Source of the DNA: Methylococcaceae bacterium UBA662
GTDB taxonomy: Bacteria; Pseudomonadota; Gammaproteobacteria; Methylococcales; Methylomonadaceae
NCBI GenBank assembly: GCA_002299425.1
Contig: DBNW01000044.1
Location: 1-6,746, forward strand
Direction of reading: 5' to 3'
DNA length: 6,746 nucleotides
The translations under genes were made by a program, and so were the position numbers. Shown here one piece after another: positions 1-6,746 of the stretch (positions within the stretch are counted from its first letter, which is position 1; each line of letters begins with the position of its first letter). Below the pieces are notes generated by a model. It worked only from the letters and a program-made list of their open reading frames with translations, was not told the origin of the DNA and made no database searches.

Positions 1-242
1 ATGTGGTAGGCCGTGCTGGTCGGATCCAATTCGTGCAGTACCCACAAGCCCTGTTGCCACCACGACAACGGCGCACTGGCATCGGCACTAGCAGGTATCG
101 GCAACGCTGCAAAGACAATGCCTTGGGCGTGGCATTTTTGGTAAAACTGTTTTTGCTTATCCGTCGGCAACGCCAAAAAACGCTTGGCGATGTCTTGTAA
201 GGCGTCTGGGCTTAGGTTTAGGGTTGTGTTGGGCTTAGGCAT
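1..242 (-). CDS. Second NRPS, N-terminal start of a condensation domain, 3' partial
   Basis: This is the beginning of a further peptide synthetase, cut off by the left edge after 80 codons. The first about 55 residues (MPKPNTTLNLSPDALQDIAK, then RFLALPTDKQKQF and GIVFAALPIP) resemble the lead-in found before condensation domains in pseudomonad and related synthetases. LSWWQQGLWVLHELDPTSTA (residues 59-78) then matches the first condensation motif, with the expected Tyr-His next. It should accept the Asp-Ser-ending chain from the upstream protein. ATG at 242 is the chosen start. An in-frame GTG at 251-249, directly after a TAA (254-252), is an alternative that adds three residues. The only ribosome-binding candidate for the ATG is a weak TAAGTG six bases upstream. 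The protein's later domains and substrate cannot be seen. Confidence 0.85.
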   Translation of the reverse strand, partial: MPKPNTTLNLSPDALQDIAKRFLALPTDKQKQFYQKCHAQGIVFAALPIPASADASAPLSWWQQGLWVLHELDPTSTAYH

Positions 243-366
243 GGGGTTCACTTAACCGGGTTGGCGTTTTGTGTTAGCACTGCCTGACGGTTTGCGCTGG
301 CGCGAGACCGGGTACGGCGCATCCATGAGGCTATCCACGCCTGCACAGAGGCGCTTAAAGTGCGGC
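243..366. other. 124-bp gap between two NRPS genes, no clear signals
   Basis: The gap separates the stop of the upstream synthetase from the start of the next one. It holds a small inverted repeat, CGCCT and AGGCG around a six-base loop (338-353), with no T-run after it in the reading direction, so it is not a convincing intrinsic terminator. I find no credible -35/-10 pair before the ATG at 242. The simplest reading is an untranslated spacer within one operon. Confidence 0.5.
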
Positions 367-3300
367 TTATCGCGCATCTGTCGCCTCCAATGCCGTTAAC
401 CAATCGTCTAATTCGGCCAATTGCTGGCTGTTTAAACGGTTTTGTTCGGTCTCGATAAGCGCGGCCAAGGCGGCCAAGGTGTCCGCCGAAAACACCGAAC
501 GTAACGGCAATACCACACCCAGCTGAGCGTGGACAGCGGCCACTAAGCGCGTCGCCAACAGCGAATGTCCGCCTAAGGCAAAAAAATTGTCGCTTAAACC
601 TACTGGCTCTATGCCCAGTAAGGCTTGCCAAATCGCCGCCAAGGTTTGTTCCGTTGCCGTGCTCGGTGCTTGGTAAGCAACCGGTTGCCAGGTCGGTTCG
701 GGTAAGGCGTGGCGGTCCAGTTTGCCGCTGCCCGTCTTAGGCAGGCTCGGCAAATACAAAAACAACGATGGCACCATGTAGTCGGGCAAACGGACCCGCA
801 AGGTCGTTAGCAACGCCGCCTCGTCGTAGGCGCAAGACACCACCAAATAGGCGACCAGTTTGCTATCGTGCACGCGGACCGCCGCTTCCAAAACATCGGC
901 CTGAGCCAGCAACACGGTTTCTATCTCGGCCAATTCCACACGCTGGCCGCGCAATTTCACCTGAAAATCAACCCGTCCTAAGTATTCTAAGATGCCGTCT
1001 TGCCGCCACCGTGCTAAATCGCCGGTGCGGTATAAGCGCCTACCCGCTTGCCAAGGGTTCGGTACGAAGCGTTCGGCGGTTAAGCCGGGTTTGTGCCAAT
1101 AGCCACGCGCCAACCCTATGCCGGCAATGTACAGTTCGCCCGCTACGCCTACGGGCACAGGGTTGAGGTCGCGGTCCAAGATGTGGATTTGGCAATTGGC
1201 CAGCGGCTGACCTATGGGCACGCTCATGCCGCCATCGTCTCGGCAAGTCCAATGCGTCACGTCTATGGCCGCTTCGGTAGGACCGTATAAGTTATGCAAA
1301 GCGACACCCGGCAAACGGTGAAAAAACCGTTGTTGCACATCGACAGAGAGTGCTTCACCGCTGCACAGCACATGCCTAAGGCTAGGCAGGGCAGGCAATA
1401 ACGGCTGGTTGAGAAATTCCGTTAACATGGACGGTACAAAATGCACCGCAGTCACCTGATGCCGGTTAATTAACGCGGCCAACTGAGCCGGGTCGCGGTG
1501 TGCGCCAGGTTCGGCCAGACTTAAACACGCGCCGGTTACCAGCGGCCAGAAAAACTCCCAGACCGACACGTCAAAGCTGGACGGCGTTTTTTGCAGCACG
1601 GTATCGCTCGCCGTTAACGGATACGCTTGTTGCATCCAGGCTAAGCGGTTTAGCAGCCCGGCATGCGTATTGGCTGCCCCTTTAGGCTGGCCGGTAGAGC
1701 CTGAGGTATAAATCACATACGCCAACCCTAATGGGTGCACACTCACGTTAGGCCGCGTCACAGGCTGCACCGACACGTCTAAGCGGTCTACATCCAGCCT
1801 TAATAGGCCCGGCACGTTTAGGTCCACACCGCTTAGGCTAAGCAATAACTGAGCGTTGGCATGGCCTGCCATGTAGGCCAGCCTGGCCACCGGGTAGTCC
1901 GGGTCCAACGGCAAATACCCAGCACCGGCTTTCAGCACCGCCCATAACCCCATCACTAACTCAAACGAGCGCGGCATTAATACCGCCACCACGCTTTCCG
2001 GGCCTACACCGTGTGCGCGCAAGTAATGCGCCAAGCGGTTGGTTTGTTGCTCGAAGGCCTGATAAGACAAGGTACGATCACCCATCGCTAGGGCAGTGGC
2101 GTGGGGCTGCCGGGCGGCCATCTGACTTAAACGTTCAGCCAGGCTAGGTGCCGTCTGGGCCGTACTCGGTGAGGCTGGCCCTGTCGCCCAGCCTGCTGCC
2201 GCTAACACGTCGCTGGCGGTTTGGTTGACGGCGGCCACAAACTCATGTTCGGCAAGGTTTAACAAATCCAGAGTGGCCAAGGTTTGGGTAGGCTGGCTTA
2301 ACCAAGCATTCGCCAAATTGAGAAAATGTTGGCAAAACCGGTGCACGGTTTCGGCTGTAAACAAATCAGTGGCATATACGAATTGCCCAGTTATCGCGCC
2401 GTGGCGGTCTTCTTCAGTGATCAAACTGAGTTCAAACTGGGCTATCGGATGGCTTCTTTGCAGCTCGGTCAGGTGCAGACCGGGCAAAGTTAGCCCGCGT
2501 TGCCAGTCGCGTTTTTGGTGATTCATCAACACTTGGAATAACGGATGCCGATTCAAACGCCGCTGCGGTTGCAGCACTTCAACTAAATGTTCAAACGGCA
2601 AATCCGGGTGTTGTTGCGCCGCTAACACGGTGGCTTTGACCGTCGTTAACCATTCGCTCAACGACAACGCGCCGCTGCACTCGCAACGCAGCACTAACGT
2701 GTTGATAAAAAAACCGATGACCGGTTCGGTTTCTAAGCGTTGCCGATTGGTAGCGGGTACGCCGATGCAACTATCGGTTTGCCCGCTGTAGCGGTACAAC
2801 ACAGCGGCGAACAACGCCAACAACACCATAAACGGCGTGGTTTGGGTATCTGCCGTCAACGCGGCCAGTGCGGTGTTTTGTTCGGCACTGAAGACAAACC
2901 GTACCGCCGCACCGTGCCCGGACAATTCAAGCGGACGCGGAAAATCGTAAGGCAACGCCAAAGCCTCTCGCTCGCCGGCTAACTGGTGTTGCCAATAGGC
3001 CAATTGCCGCACCCCCTCGCCGGCGGCTAACCAGTCCCGCTGCCAGCGGGCGTAATCGCTGTAACGGATGGGCAAATCAGGCAACTGCAACGCCTCACCC
3101 GCCTGGTAAAACCGATACAAGGCAGAAAAATCCGCTAACAAGCGCGTCAATGACCAGCCGTCGGCCAGCAAATGATGCAGTGTCAACCACAACTGCCAAC
3201 GCTGTTCGGTCAGTTTAACCAGCGTCACCCGCCACAACAGGCCGTCGCTGGCAAAAGGCTGCTCAGCCTCCTGAGCGGACAGCCGTTCTGCTACAGCGTC

Positions 3301-6300
3301 CGGGTCCGACTCGCCGGTTAAATCCCTCATCGTCAACGGTGCCCTAACCTTAGCCAGCACGGTCTGACTAGGCATACCGTTTTGTTCGGAAAAAACGCTA
3401 CTCAACAACTCATGCCGTACCGTTAACGCATCGAAACTATGGCGTAACGCGCTGACATCGACCTCACCCATTAAGCACAAACCACCGGCAATGTGGTAGG
3501 TACTGCGCTCCGGCTGTAACTTCCACAAAAACCACAGCCGTTGTTGGCCATACGACAACGGTGCCGGACCGGATTCTGGGTAACGCGCAATGCCGGACGG
3601 CTGCGCTTCGGGTTGCGGTCGCAAAACGGCAGCCAATTGAGCAATGGTCGGGTGCGCGAACACCATAGACGGCGTTAACGCCATGCCTTGCTTACGCGCT
3701 CTAGCGATAATTTGCAGGCTTAAAATGGAATCACCGCCCAGTGCGAAAAACGAATCGGTGACGCCAAAAGCATCGGTTTTCAACACCGTCTGCCAAATGC
3801 TCAGCAAGCACCGCTCCAGTTCATTGCGTGGGGCCAACCGTTCGGCAAGGTTTTGCTGGGGTTTGGGCAAGGCGCGGCGGTCGGGTTTGCCATTAGCGGT
3901 TAGTGGCAGTGCCGCCAACGCGACAAACTGGGCAGGAATTAAATAATCCGGCAAATACTTAGCCAACGCTGCCGGTACGGCGGCTATATCGTATCCGGGT
4001 TGCAACACCAGGTAGGCGATTAACTGCAACCGGTCATCCCCGGCGGTATCGGCTACCACCAACGCCTCTAAGATGCCGGGCAGTTGTTTTAAGCTGCGGG
4101 TCACTTCTTCCGGTTCGACCCTAAAGCCTCGAATTTTTACTTGGTAATCGACCCGACCTAACCAGACCAGCGTGTTTTTCAGACTCACCACTCGGTCGCC
4201 GGTACGGTACATGCGCTGACCGGGCCAGAACGGGTCGGGCAAAAAACGCATCGCGGTTAATCCGGCTTGCCCGTGATAACCGCGCGCCACACTGCCACCG
4301 CCTAGGTAAAGCTCGCCGGGCACGCCTTCGACACAAACGCTCAAATCAGCATCCAACACATACGCTGCGACACCCGGCAGCACCGTCCCTAGGGGTGCGC
4401 TGGGCATCATTTCTGGCATCAATTCGGTCACCGTGTGCGTCAACACCCCTACCGTGGTTTCGGTAGGACCGTAATGATTGATGATCTGGCAATCCGGTTT
4501 TAATTGTTTGATTTGGGCCAACAAATCCCATTCGCACGCTTCGCCGCCTAGAATCAGTGTGTGCCTAGGCAACACCTCGGCAGGCTTGGCCGCCTGCAAT
4601 AAACTGCGCAGGTGGCTGGGCGTGATTTTTAACACCGCGACCCTGTGTGCTTGCATTTCAGCGGCAAAGCGGTCCGGGTCGGCGGTGCTATCCGGGCTGA
4701 TCAAATGCAAACGCCGCCCGCTCACCAGTGCACCAAACACCACGGTATGGGCTAAATCCGCTGCGGTGGTCGAAACCGAGGCAAACACGGCGTTTTCATT
4801 ACTCGAGAAGCGCGGTAACACGCCGAAAATATAGTGGCTTAACGCCGCGTGACTCACCGTCACGCCTTTCGGTTGGCCGGTAGACCCTGAAGTGTATACC
4901 CGATAAGCCGCTTGCAGTGGCGACACCTTGGGCAAATTTGGCTTAGCCCTGTGGTTAGCCAAATCATCCAGCGTTAACACCGTGTAACCCGTCACGGGCA
5001 GGGCCTGTTCAACCAACACAACACGCGCACCGCTGTCGGCCAACAAAGCCGCCAGCCGCGCCGGCGGCTGGTGTGGCTCTAACGGCACATACACCGCCCC
5101 GGTCTTCAATACCGCCAACAGCGCAGTGAACCAGGCTGCCGAGCGCTCTAGCAAAACCGCCACGGCAACCTCAGCACCCGCACCGTGGTCTTGCAACGCA
5201 CCGGCCCAGGCAGTGGCCCTTTGCTCAACCTCGGCCACCGTGTAGCAGGCCGCTTGATCGCTAACGGCCATCAACTCAGGCGTGCTGCATACGGTATGCG
5301 CCCAAGCTTCCAACACGGTGGCATAGCCTGCTAAACGAGCGCCGTGCTGTTTATCCGCCGTCTCCCGTAGGCGAGGAGCGGGGGCATAAAAGGCAAAACC
5401 GATTTCTGCCTCAGCCGGTATTTTCTTTGCTGTTGTAGCGGCATCACTGAACGGCGGGGCCAGCGTTATTTGCCCCACTGTACACGGTTCTTCCTGCATC
5501 AGCTGGAGCAACAACTGCTGGTATCTGTGCGCCAGTTGAGGCATTGCATCCGGCTGAAACCGCGCGATTTGGCCCGATAAAGTGACGTGTAAGCCTTTTT
5601 CGCTACGCACTATCACGCTAAAAGGGAAGGGATTACGGCCACGGGTAGGGGTTAACCCGCCGTCGGTCACAGAATCCTCTAACAAGCTCAATTGCAAGGG
5701 GTATGTATCCGCATACAAAACACGATCAAGCGGGTAATTCTCGACCACTAAAACCGCCTCAAACAACGGCTGCCCCTCGGTCAACGCGCTAACCCGCTGT
5801 ATGCTAGGCAACGGCACTGTTTCAAATTCGCGTAACGCGCTGGCCTGTGTTTGCAAATCCAGTAGCCACGTCGATAACGCTTGGGTCGGTGCTAATTGAA
5901 CGCGCAACGGCACGGTGTTAATGAACAAGCCGACCATGTTTTCTATGCCTGGCAACCCGTGCGAACGCCCTGACACCGTGCTACCAAACACCAGATCGTT
6001 GCCGCCGCCGTGTCGTGCTAACAACAAGGCTAAAGCGGCTTGCAGCAGCGTGTTTACGGTCACGCCCAAGCGTTTAGCCGCCGCCCGCAAGCGGTCAGTT
6101 TCTGCTTCCGACCAGCACCATTGGCTTTCTTGGTATTGGCCAGACTCTGCGTTATGCCTTGTTAACGCCGCCAACGGCAACGGCGTGGTTTCGGTAAAAC
6201 CTTGCAAAGCGGCCTGCCAAAATTGCAAGGCAGGTCGGTCGCAGACTTGCTGTAACCAGGCGATATAATCACGGTAATCAGCCACCGGCGGCAACGCGTG

Positions 6301-6746
6301 TTGGTGATAACTGTGCATGACATCGGCTAACACTAAGCCCATGCTCCAGCCATCTAAGGCAATGTGGTGATGACTCCACAGCAGCCACCATTCGCCCTCA
6401 TCGATGCTAAACAGGCTTAATTCAAAACCGCGTTTACCTTGAAAATCAAAGCCTTTATTGCGCTCAACCGCCAAATAATCTTTTAATGCTTGCCTGCGCT
6501 GGGTTTCAGTCATGGCGCGCAAATCCACCGAAAACACGGCGACCTCACACCGCTGGCGTATCGCTTGCAGCGGCGTTGGCAGGTCTTCATAGGCATACAC
6601 GGCACGCAATAATGGATACCGGTTAACCGCCGTTTGCCAAGCCTTAACCAGTGCTTCGACATTTAACGGGCCGGTCAACTTAAACACCCGTTGGTAAAAA
6701 TAGGCATCCTCGCTGCCTGCCCTCAGCCCATGAAACAGCATACCCT
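367..6746 (-). CDS. Non-ribosomal peptide synthetase, C-A(Asp)-T-C-A(Ser)-T, 5' partial
   Basis: This large cytoplasmic assembly-line enzyme should activate two amino acids as adenylates, load them on phosphopantetheine arms and join them to an upstream peptide. The visible part is 2124 residues from the Met at 6741, plus a Gly codon before it, and ends at TAA 369-367. Domains in order (approximate residues): C1 1-430, A1 465-960, T1 970-1042, C2 1060-1495, A2 1530-2015, T2 2028-2098, then a 26-residue tail. All core catalytic motifs are intact: HHxxxDG in both C domains, TSGSTG, YGPTE, YRTGD and the terminal Lys in both A domains, and LGG(D/H)S in both T domains. The frame is open throughout. 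The Met at 6741 sits inside the C-domain GMLFH motif, so the true start lies beyond the window. There is no terminal TE or reductase, so the chain must move to another protein, probably the one encoded just downstream. NRPS identity is certain; the product is not known. Confidence 0.97.
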   Translation of the reverse strand, partial: GMLFHGLRAGSEDAYFYQRVFKLTGPLNVEALVKAWQTAVNRYPLLRAVYAYEDLPTPLQAIRQRCEVAVFSVDLRAMTETQRRQALKDYLAVERNKGFDFQGKRGFELSLFSIDEGEWWLLWSHHHIALDGWSMGLVLADVMHSYHQHALPPVADYRDYIAWLQQVCDRPALQFWQAALQGFTETTPLPLAALTRHNAESGQYQESQWCWSEAETDRLRAAAKRLGVTVNTLLQAALALLLARHGGGNDLVFGSTVSGRSHGLPGIENMVGLFINTVPLRVQLAPTQALSTWLLDLQTQASALREFETVPLPSIQRVSALTEGQPLFEAVLVVENYPLDRVLYADTYPLQLSLLEDSVTDGGLTPTRGRNPFPFSVIVRSEKGLHVTLSGQIARFQPDAMPQLAHRYQQLLLQLMQEEPCTVGQITLAPPFSDAATTAKKIPAEAEIGFAFYAPAPRLRETADKQHGARLAGYATVLEAWAHTVCSTPELMAVSDQAACYTVAEVEQRATAWAGALQDHGAGAEVAVAVLLERSAAWFTALLAVLKTGAVYVPLEPHQPPARLAALLADSGARVVLVEQALPVTGYTVLTLDDLANHRAKPNLPKVSPLQAAYRVYTSGSTGQPKGVTVSHAALSHYIFGVLPRFSSNENAVFASVSTTAADLAHTVVFGALVSGRRLHLISPDSTADPDRFAAEMQAHRVAVLKITPSHLRSLLQAAKPAEVLPRHTLILGGEACEWDLLAQIKQLKPDCQIINHYGPTETTVGVLTHTVTELMPEMMPSAPLGTVLPGVAAYVLDADLSVCVEGVPGELYLGGGSVARGYHGQAGLTAMRFLPDPFWPGQRMYRTGDRVVSLKNTLVWLGRVDYQVKIRGFRVEPEEVTRSLKQLPGILEALVVADTAGDDRLQLIAYLVLQPGYDIAAVPAALAKYLPDYLIPAQFVALAALPLTANGKPDRRALPKPQQNLAERLAPRNELERCLLSIWQTVLKTDAFGVTDSFFALGGDSILSLQIIARARKQGMALTPSMVFAHPTIAQLAAVLRPQPEAQPSGIARYPESGPAPLSYGQQRLWFLWKLQPERSTYHIAGGLCLMGEVDVSALRHSFDALTVRHELLSSVFSEQNGMPSQTVLAKVRAPLTMRDLTGESDPDAVAERLSAQEAEQPFASDGLLWRVTLVKLTEQRWQLWLTLHHLLADGWSLTRLLADFSALYRFYQAGEALQLPDLPIRYSDYARWQRDWLAAGEGVRQLAYWQHQLAGEREALALPYDFPRPLELSGHGAAVRFVFSAEQNTALAALTADTQTTPFMVLLALFAAVLYRYSGQTDSCIGVPATNRQRLETEPVIGFFINTLVLRCECSGALSLSEWLTTVKATVLAAQQHPDLPFEHLVEVLQPQRRLNRHPLFQVLMNHQKRDWQRGLTLPGLHLTELQRSHPIAQFELSLITEEDRHGAITGQFVYATDLFTAETVHRFCQHFLNLANAWLSQPTQTLATLDLLNLAEHEFVAAVNQTASDVLAAAGWATGPASPSTAQTAPSLAERLSQMAARQPHATALAMGDRTLSYQAFEQQTNRLAHYLRAHGVGPESVVAVLMPRSFELVMGLWAVLKAGAGYLPLDPDYPVARLAYMAGHANAQLLLSLSGVDLNVPGLLRLDVDRLDVSVQPVTRPNVSVHPLGLAYVIYTSGSTGQPKGAANTHAGLLNRLAWMQQAYPLTASDTVLQKTPSSFDVSVWEFFWPLVTGACLSLAEPGAHRDPAQLAALINRHQVTAVHFVPSMLTEFLNQPLLPALPSLRHVLCSGEALSVDVQQRFFHRLPGVALHNLYGPTEAAIDVTHWTCRDDGGMSVPIGQPLANCQIHILDRDLNPVPVGVAGELYIAGIGLARGYWHKPGLTAERFVPNPWQAGRRLYRTGDLARWRQDGILEYLGRVDFQVKLRGQRVELAEIETVLLAQADVLEAAVRVHDSKLVAYLVVSCAYDEAALLTTLRVRLPDYMVPSLFLYLPSLPKTGSGKLDRHALPEPTWQPVAYQAPSTATEQTLAAIWQALLGIEPVGLSDNFFALGGHSLLATRLVAAVHAQLGVVLPLRSVFSADTLAALAALIETEQNRLNSQQLAELDDWLTALEATDAR
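448..660 (-). other. Carrier domain T2 (PCP), C-terminal
   Basis: The phosphopantetheine site is Ser2060 (codon 564-562) in FFALGGHSLLATRL, the form typical of carriers that hand over to a condensation domain. It is the last folded domain of the protein. The remaining residues 2099-2124 form a polar, probably helical tail (SQQLAELDDWLTALEATDAR) that could act as linker or docking segment to the next synthetase. Confidence 0.93.
697..2154 (-). other. Adenylation domain A2, predicted serine
   Basis: The motifs are LKAGAGYLPLDPDYP (1604-1618), YTSGSTGQPKG (1678-1688), YGPTE (1819-1823), YRTGD (1904-1908), GRVDFQVKLRGQRVE and the A10 motif with Lys2007. Pocket residues by motif alignment are D1724, V1725, W1728, H1767, L1792, S1794, L1818, I1826, D1827 and K2007. 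The code DVWHLSLIDK differs from the standard serine code DVWHISLIDK only by a conservative Ile to Leu change. The surrounding FDVSVWEFFWPL and AVHFVPSML also match serine domains. Serine prediction is strong for a by-eye reading. Confidence 0.9.
2257..3564 (-). other. Condensation domain C2 (module 2, LCL-like)
   Basis: It should form the peptide bond between the Asp-ending chain on T1 and Ser on T2. The first motif is LSYGQQRLWFLWKLQP (1062-1077), the classical LCL form. HHLLADG is at 1189-1195, with catalytic His1190. Further motifs are IGVPATNR (1326-1333), VIGFFINTLVLR (1341-1352), LPFEHLVEVLQPQR (1381-1394) and HPLFQVLMNHQ (1399-1409). I see no extra N-terminal His motif of the dual epimerization/condensation type, so it probably accepts an L-configured donor. 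Confidence 0.88.
3616..3834 (-). other. Carrier domain T1 (PCP) with LGGDSI signature
   Basis: It carries Asp and then the extended peptide on a phosphopantetheine arm at Ser1005 (codon 3729-3727), within FFALGGDSILSLQ. The Asp before the modified Ser, followed by Ile, is the form usually seen in carriers that work with an epimerization domain; carriers facing a condensation domain more often read LGGHSL, as T2 does. No epimerization domain follows. A linker of about 20 residues leads straight into C2. Confidence 0.9.
3862..5349 (-). other. Adenylation domain A1, predicted aspartate
   Basis: It should form the aminoacyl adenylate and load T1. The motifs are YTSGSTGQPKG (616-626), YGPTE (757-761), YRTGD (845-849), GRVDYQVKIRG (862-872) and the A10 motif with Lys952. 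Aligned by eye to the GrsA phenylalanine domain, the pocket residues are D662, L663, T666, K705, I730, G732, H756, V764, G765 and K952. The resulting code DLTKIGHVGK is the aspartate type. His at the seventh position is typical of Asp, whereas Asn domains usually have Glu there. The A4 region reads STTAADLAHTVVF, a form I associate with Asp and hydroxy-Asp domains rather than the usual FDxSVW. Some structural motifs have drifted (LKTGAVYVPLEPHQP, CYTVAEVEQRA), but the catalytic residues are kept. Confidence 0.85.
5452..6746 (-). other. Condensation domain C1 (module 1, DCL-like), N-terminus cut by window
   Basis: This domain should join the upstream peptidyl donor to the Asp on T1. It starts in the first core motif (G-MLFHGL, residues 1-6). 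The catalytic HHxxxDG is at residues 125-131, with His126 as the general base. Later motifs are visible: MVGLFINTVPLR (269-280) and LFEAVLVVENYPL (326-338). The MLFH form of the first motif and the SHHHIALDGWS context look like condensation domains that accept a D-configured donor. The second C domain here has a typical LCL first motif instead. The DCL assignment is by motif resemblance only; phylogeny could move it. The C-terminal part (about 350-375) is atypical, with an insert around TDGGLTPTRGRNPFPF. Confidence 0.85.

Noticed and set aside
252..326. A 24-codon frame in the gap (MDAPYPVSRQRKPSG and onward) ending just before the downstream start
   Set aside because: It is very short, has no ribosome-binding site and no similarity I recognise; it is probably chance.
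338..353. Inverted repeat CGCCT/AGGCG as a transcription terminator
   Set aside because: The stem is only five base pairs and no T-run follows in the direction of transcription. Termination between two synthetases of one assembly line would also be odd.
367..447. Thioesterase or reductase domain at the C-terminus
   Set aside because: Only 26 residues follow T2, and there is no GxSxG or nucleotide-binding motif.
248..631. A 127-codon minus-strand open frame overlapping the end of the synthetase and the gap
   Set aside because: It lies out of frame over T2, is rich in Arg, Ala and Gly as expected of a shadow frame, and has no recognisable domain or ribosome-binding site.
2257..3564. C2 as a dual epimerization/condensation domain compensating for the missing E domain
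   Set aside because: The extra N-terminal His motif expected of dual domains is not visible, and the first motif is of ordinary LCL type.
768..6268. Several plus-strand open frames of 60-130 codons
   Set aside because: All lie antisense inside the long NRPS frame, whose motifs are continuous and intact, and none encodes a recognisable protein.
6739..6741. ATG at 6741 as the start of the synthetase
   Set aside because: It is the Met of the GMLFH condensation motif and the frame stays open to the window edge, so the gene begins upstream.

Overview
The window lies inside a large non-ribosomal peptide synthetase (NRPS) locus, read entirely on the minus strand. Almost all of it (6746 down to 367) is one uninterrupted reading frame: the C-terminal two modules of a multimodular NRPS with domain order C-A-T-C-A-T. 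The 5' end of this gene is outside the window. The first in-window Met (6741) belongs to the GMLFH motif of a condensation domain and is not a start codon. Residue numbers below count from that Met.

The two adenylation domains can be read with the standard ten-residue specificity code. Module 1 gives D-L-T-K-I-G-H-V-G-K, which points to aspartate. Module 2 gives D-V-W-H-L-S-L-I-D-K, which points to serine. The fragment is therefore predicted to add -Asp-Ser- to a growing peptide. No epimerase, methyltransferase, reductase or thioesterase domain is present. The protein ends on a carrier domain, so the peptide must pass to another protein.

After a 124-bp gap a second NRPS gene starts in the same direction (ATG at 242) and runs off the left edge. 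Only its N-terminal lead-in and the first motif of a condensation domain are visible. This is the expected acceptor of the ...Asp-Ser intermediate. The gap has no convincing terminator or promoter, so the two genes are probably co-transcribed and work in the order in which they are read.

Organism: GC is in the mid-50s percent by eye. TTA, TTG and CTA leucine codons are frequent, which argues against a high-GC Pseudomonas or actinomycete. The domain style (LSYGQQRLWFLW-type condensation domains, and an N-terminal 'AKRFLALPTDKQ' lead-in like that of pseudomonad synthetases) suggests a gammaproteobacterium or related proteobacterium of intermediate GC. The genus cannot be fixed from this sequence. 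The product is unknown. An Asp-Ser pair is compatible with a peptide siderophore or lipopeptide, but nothing in the window proves either.

The point most worth a second look is in module 1. Its carrier domain has the LGGDSI signature usually found in front of an epimerization domain, but a condensation domain follows it directly.
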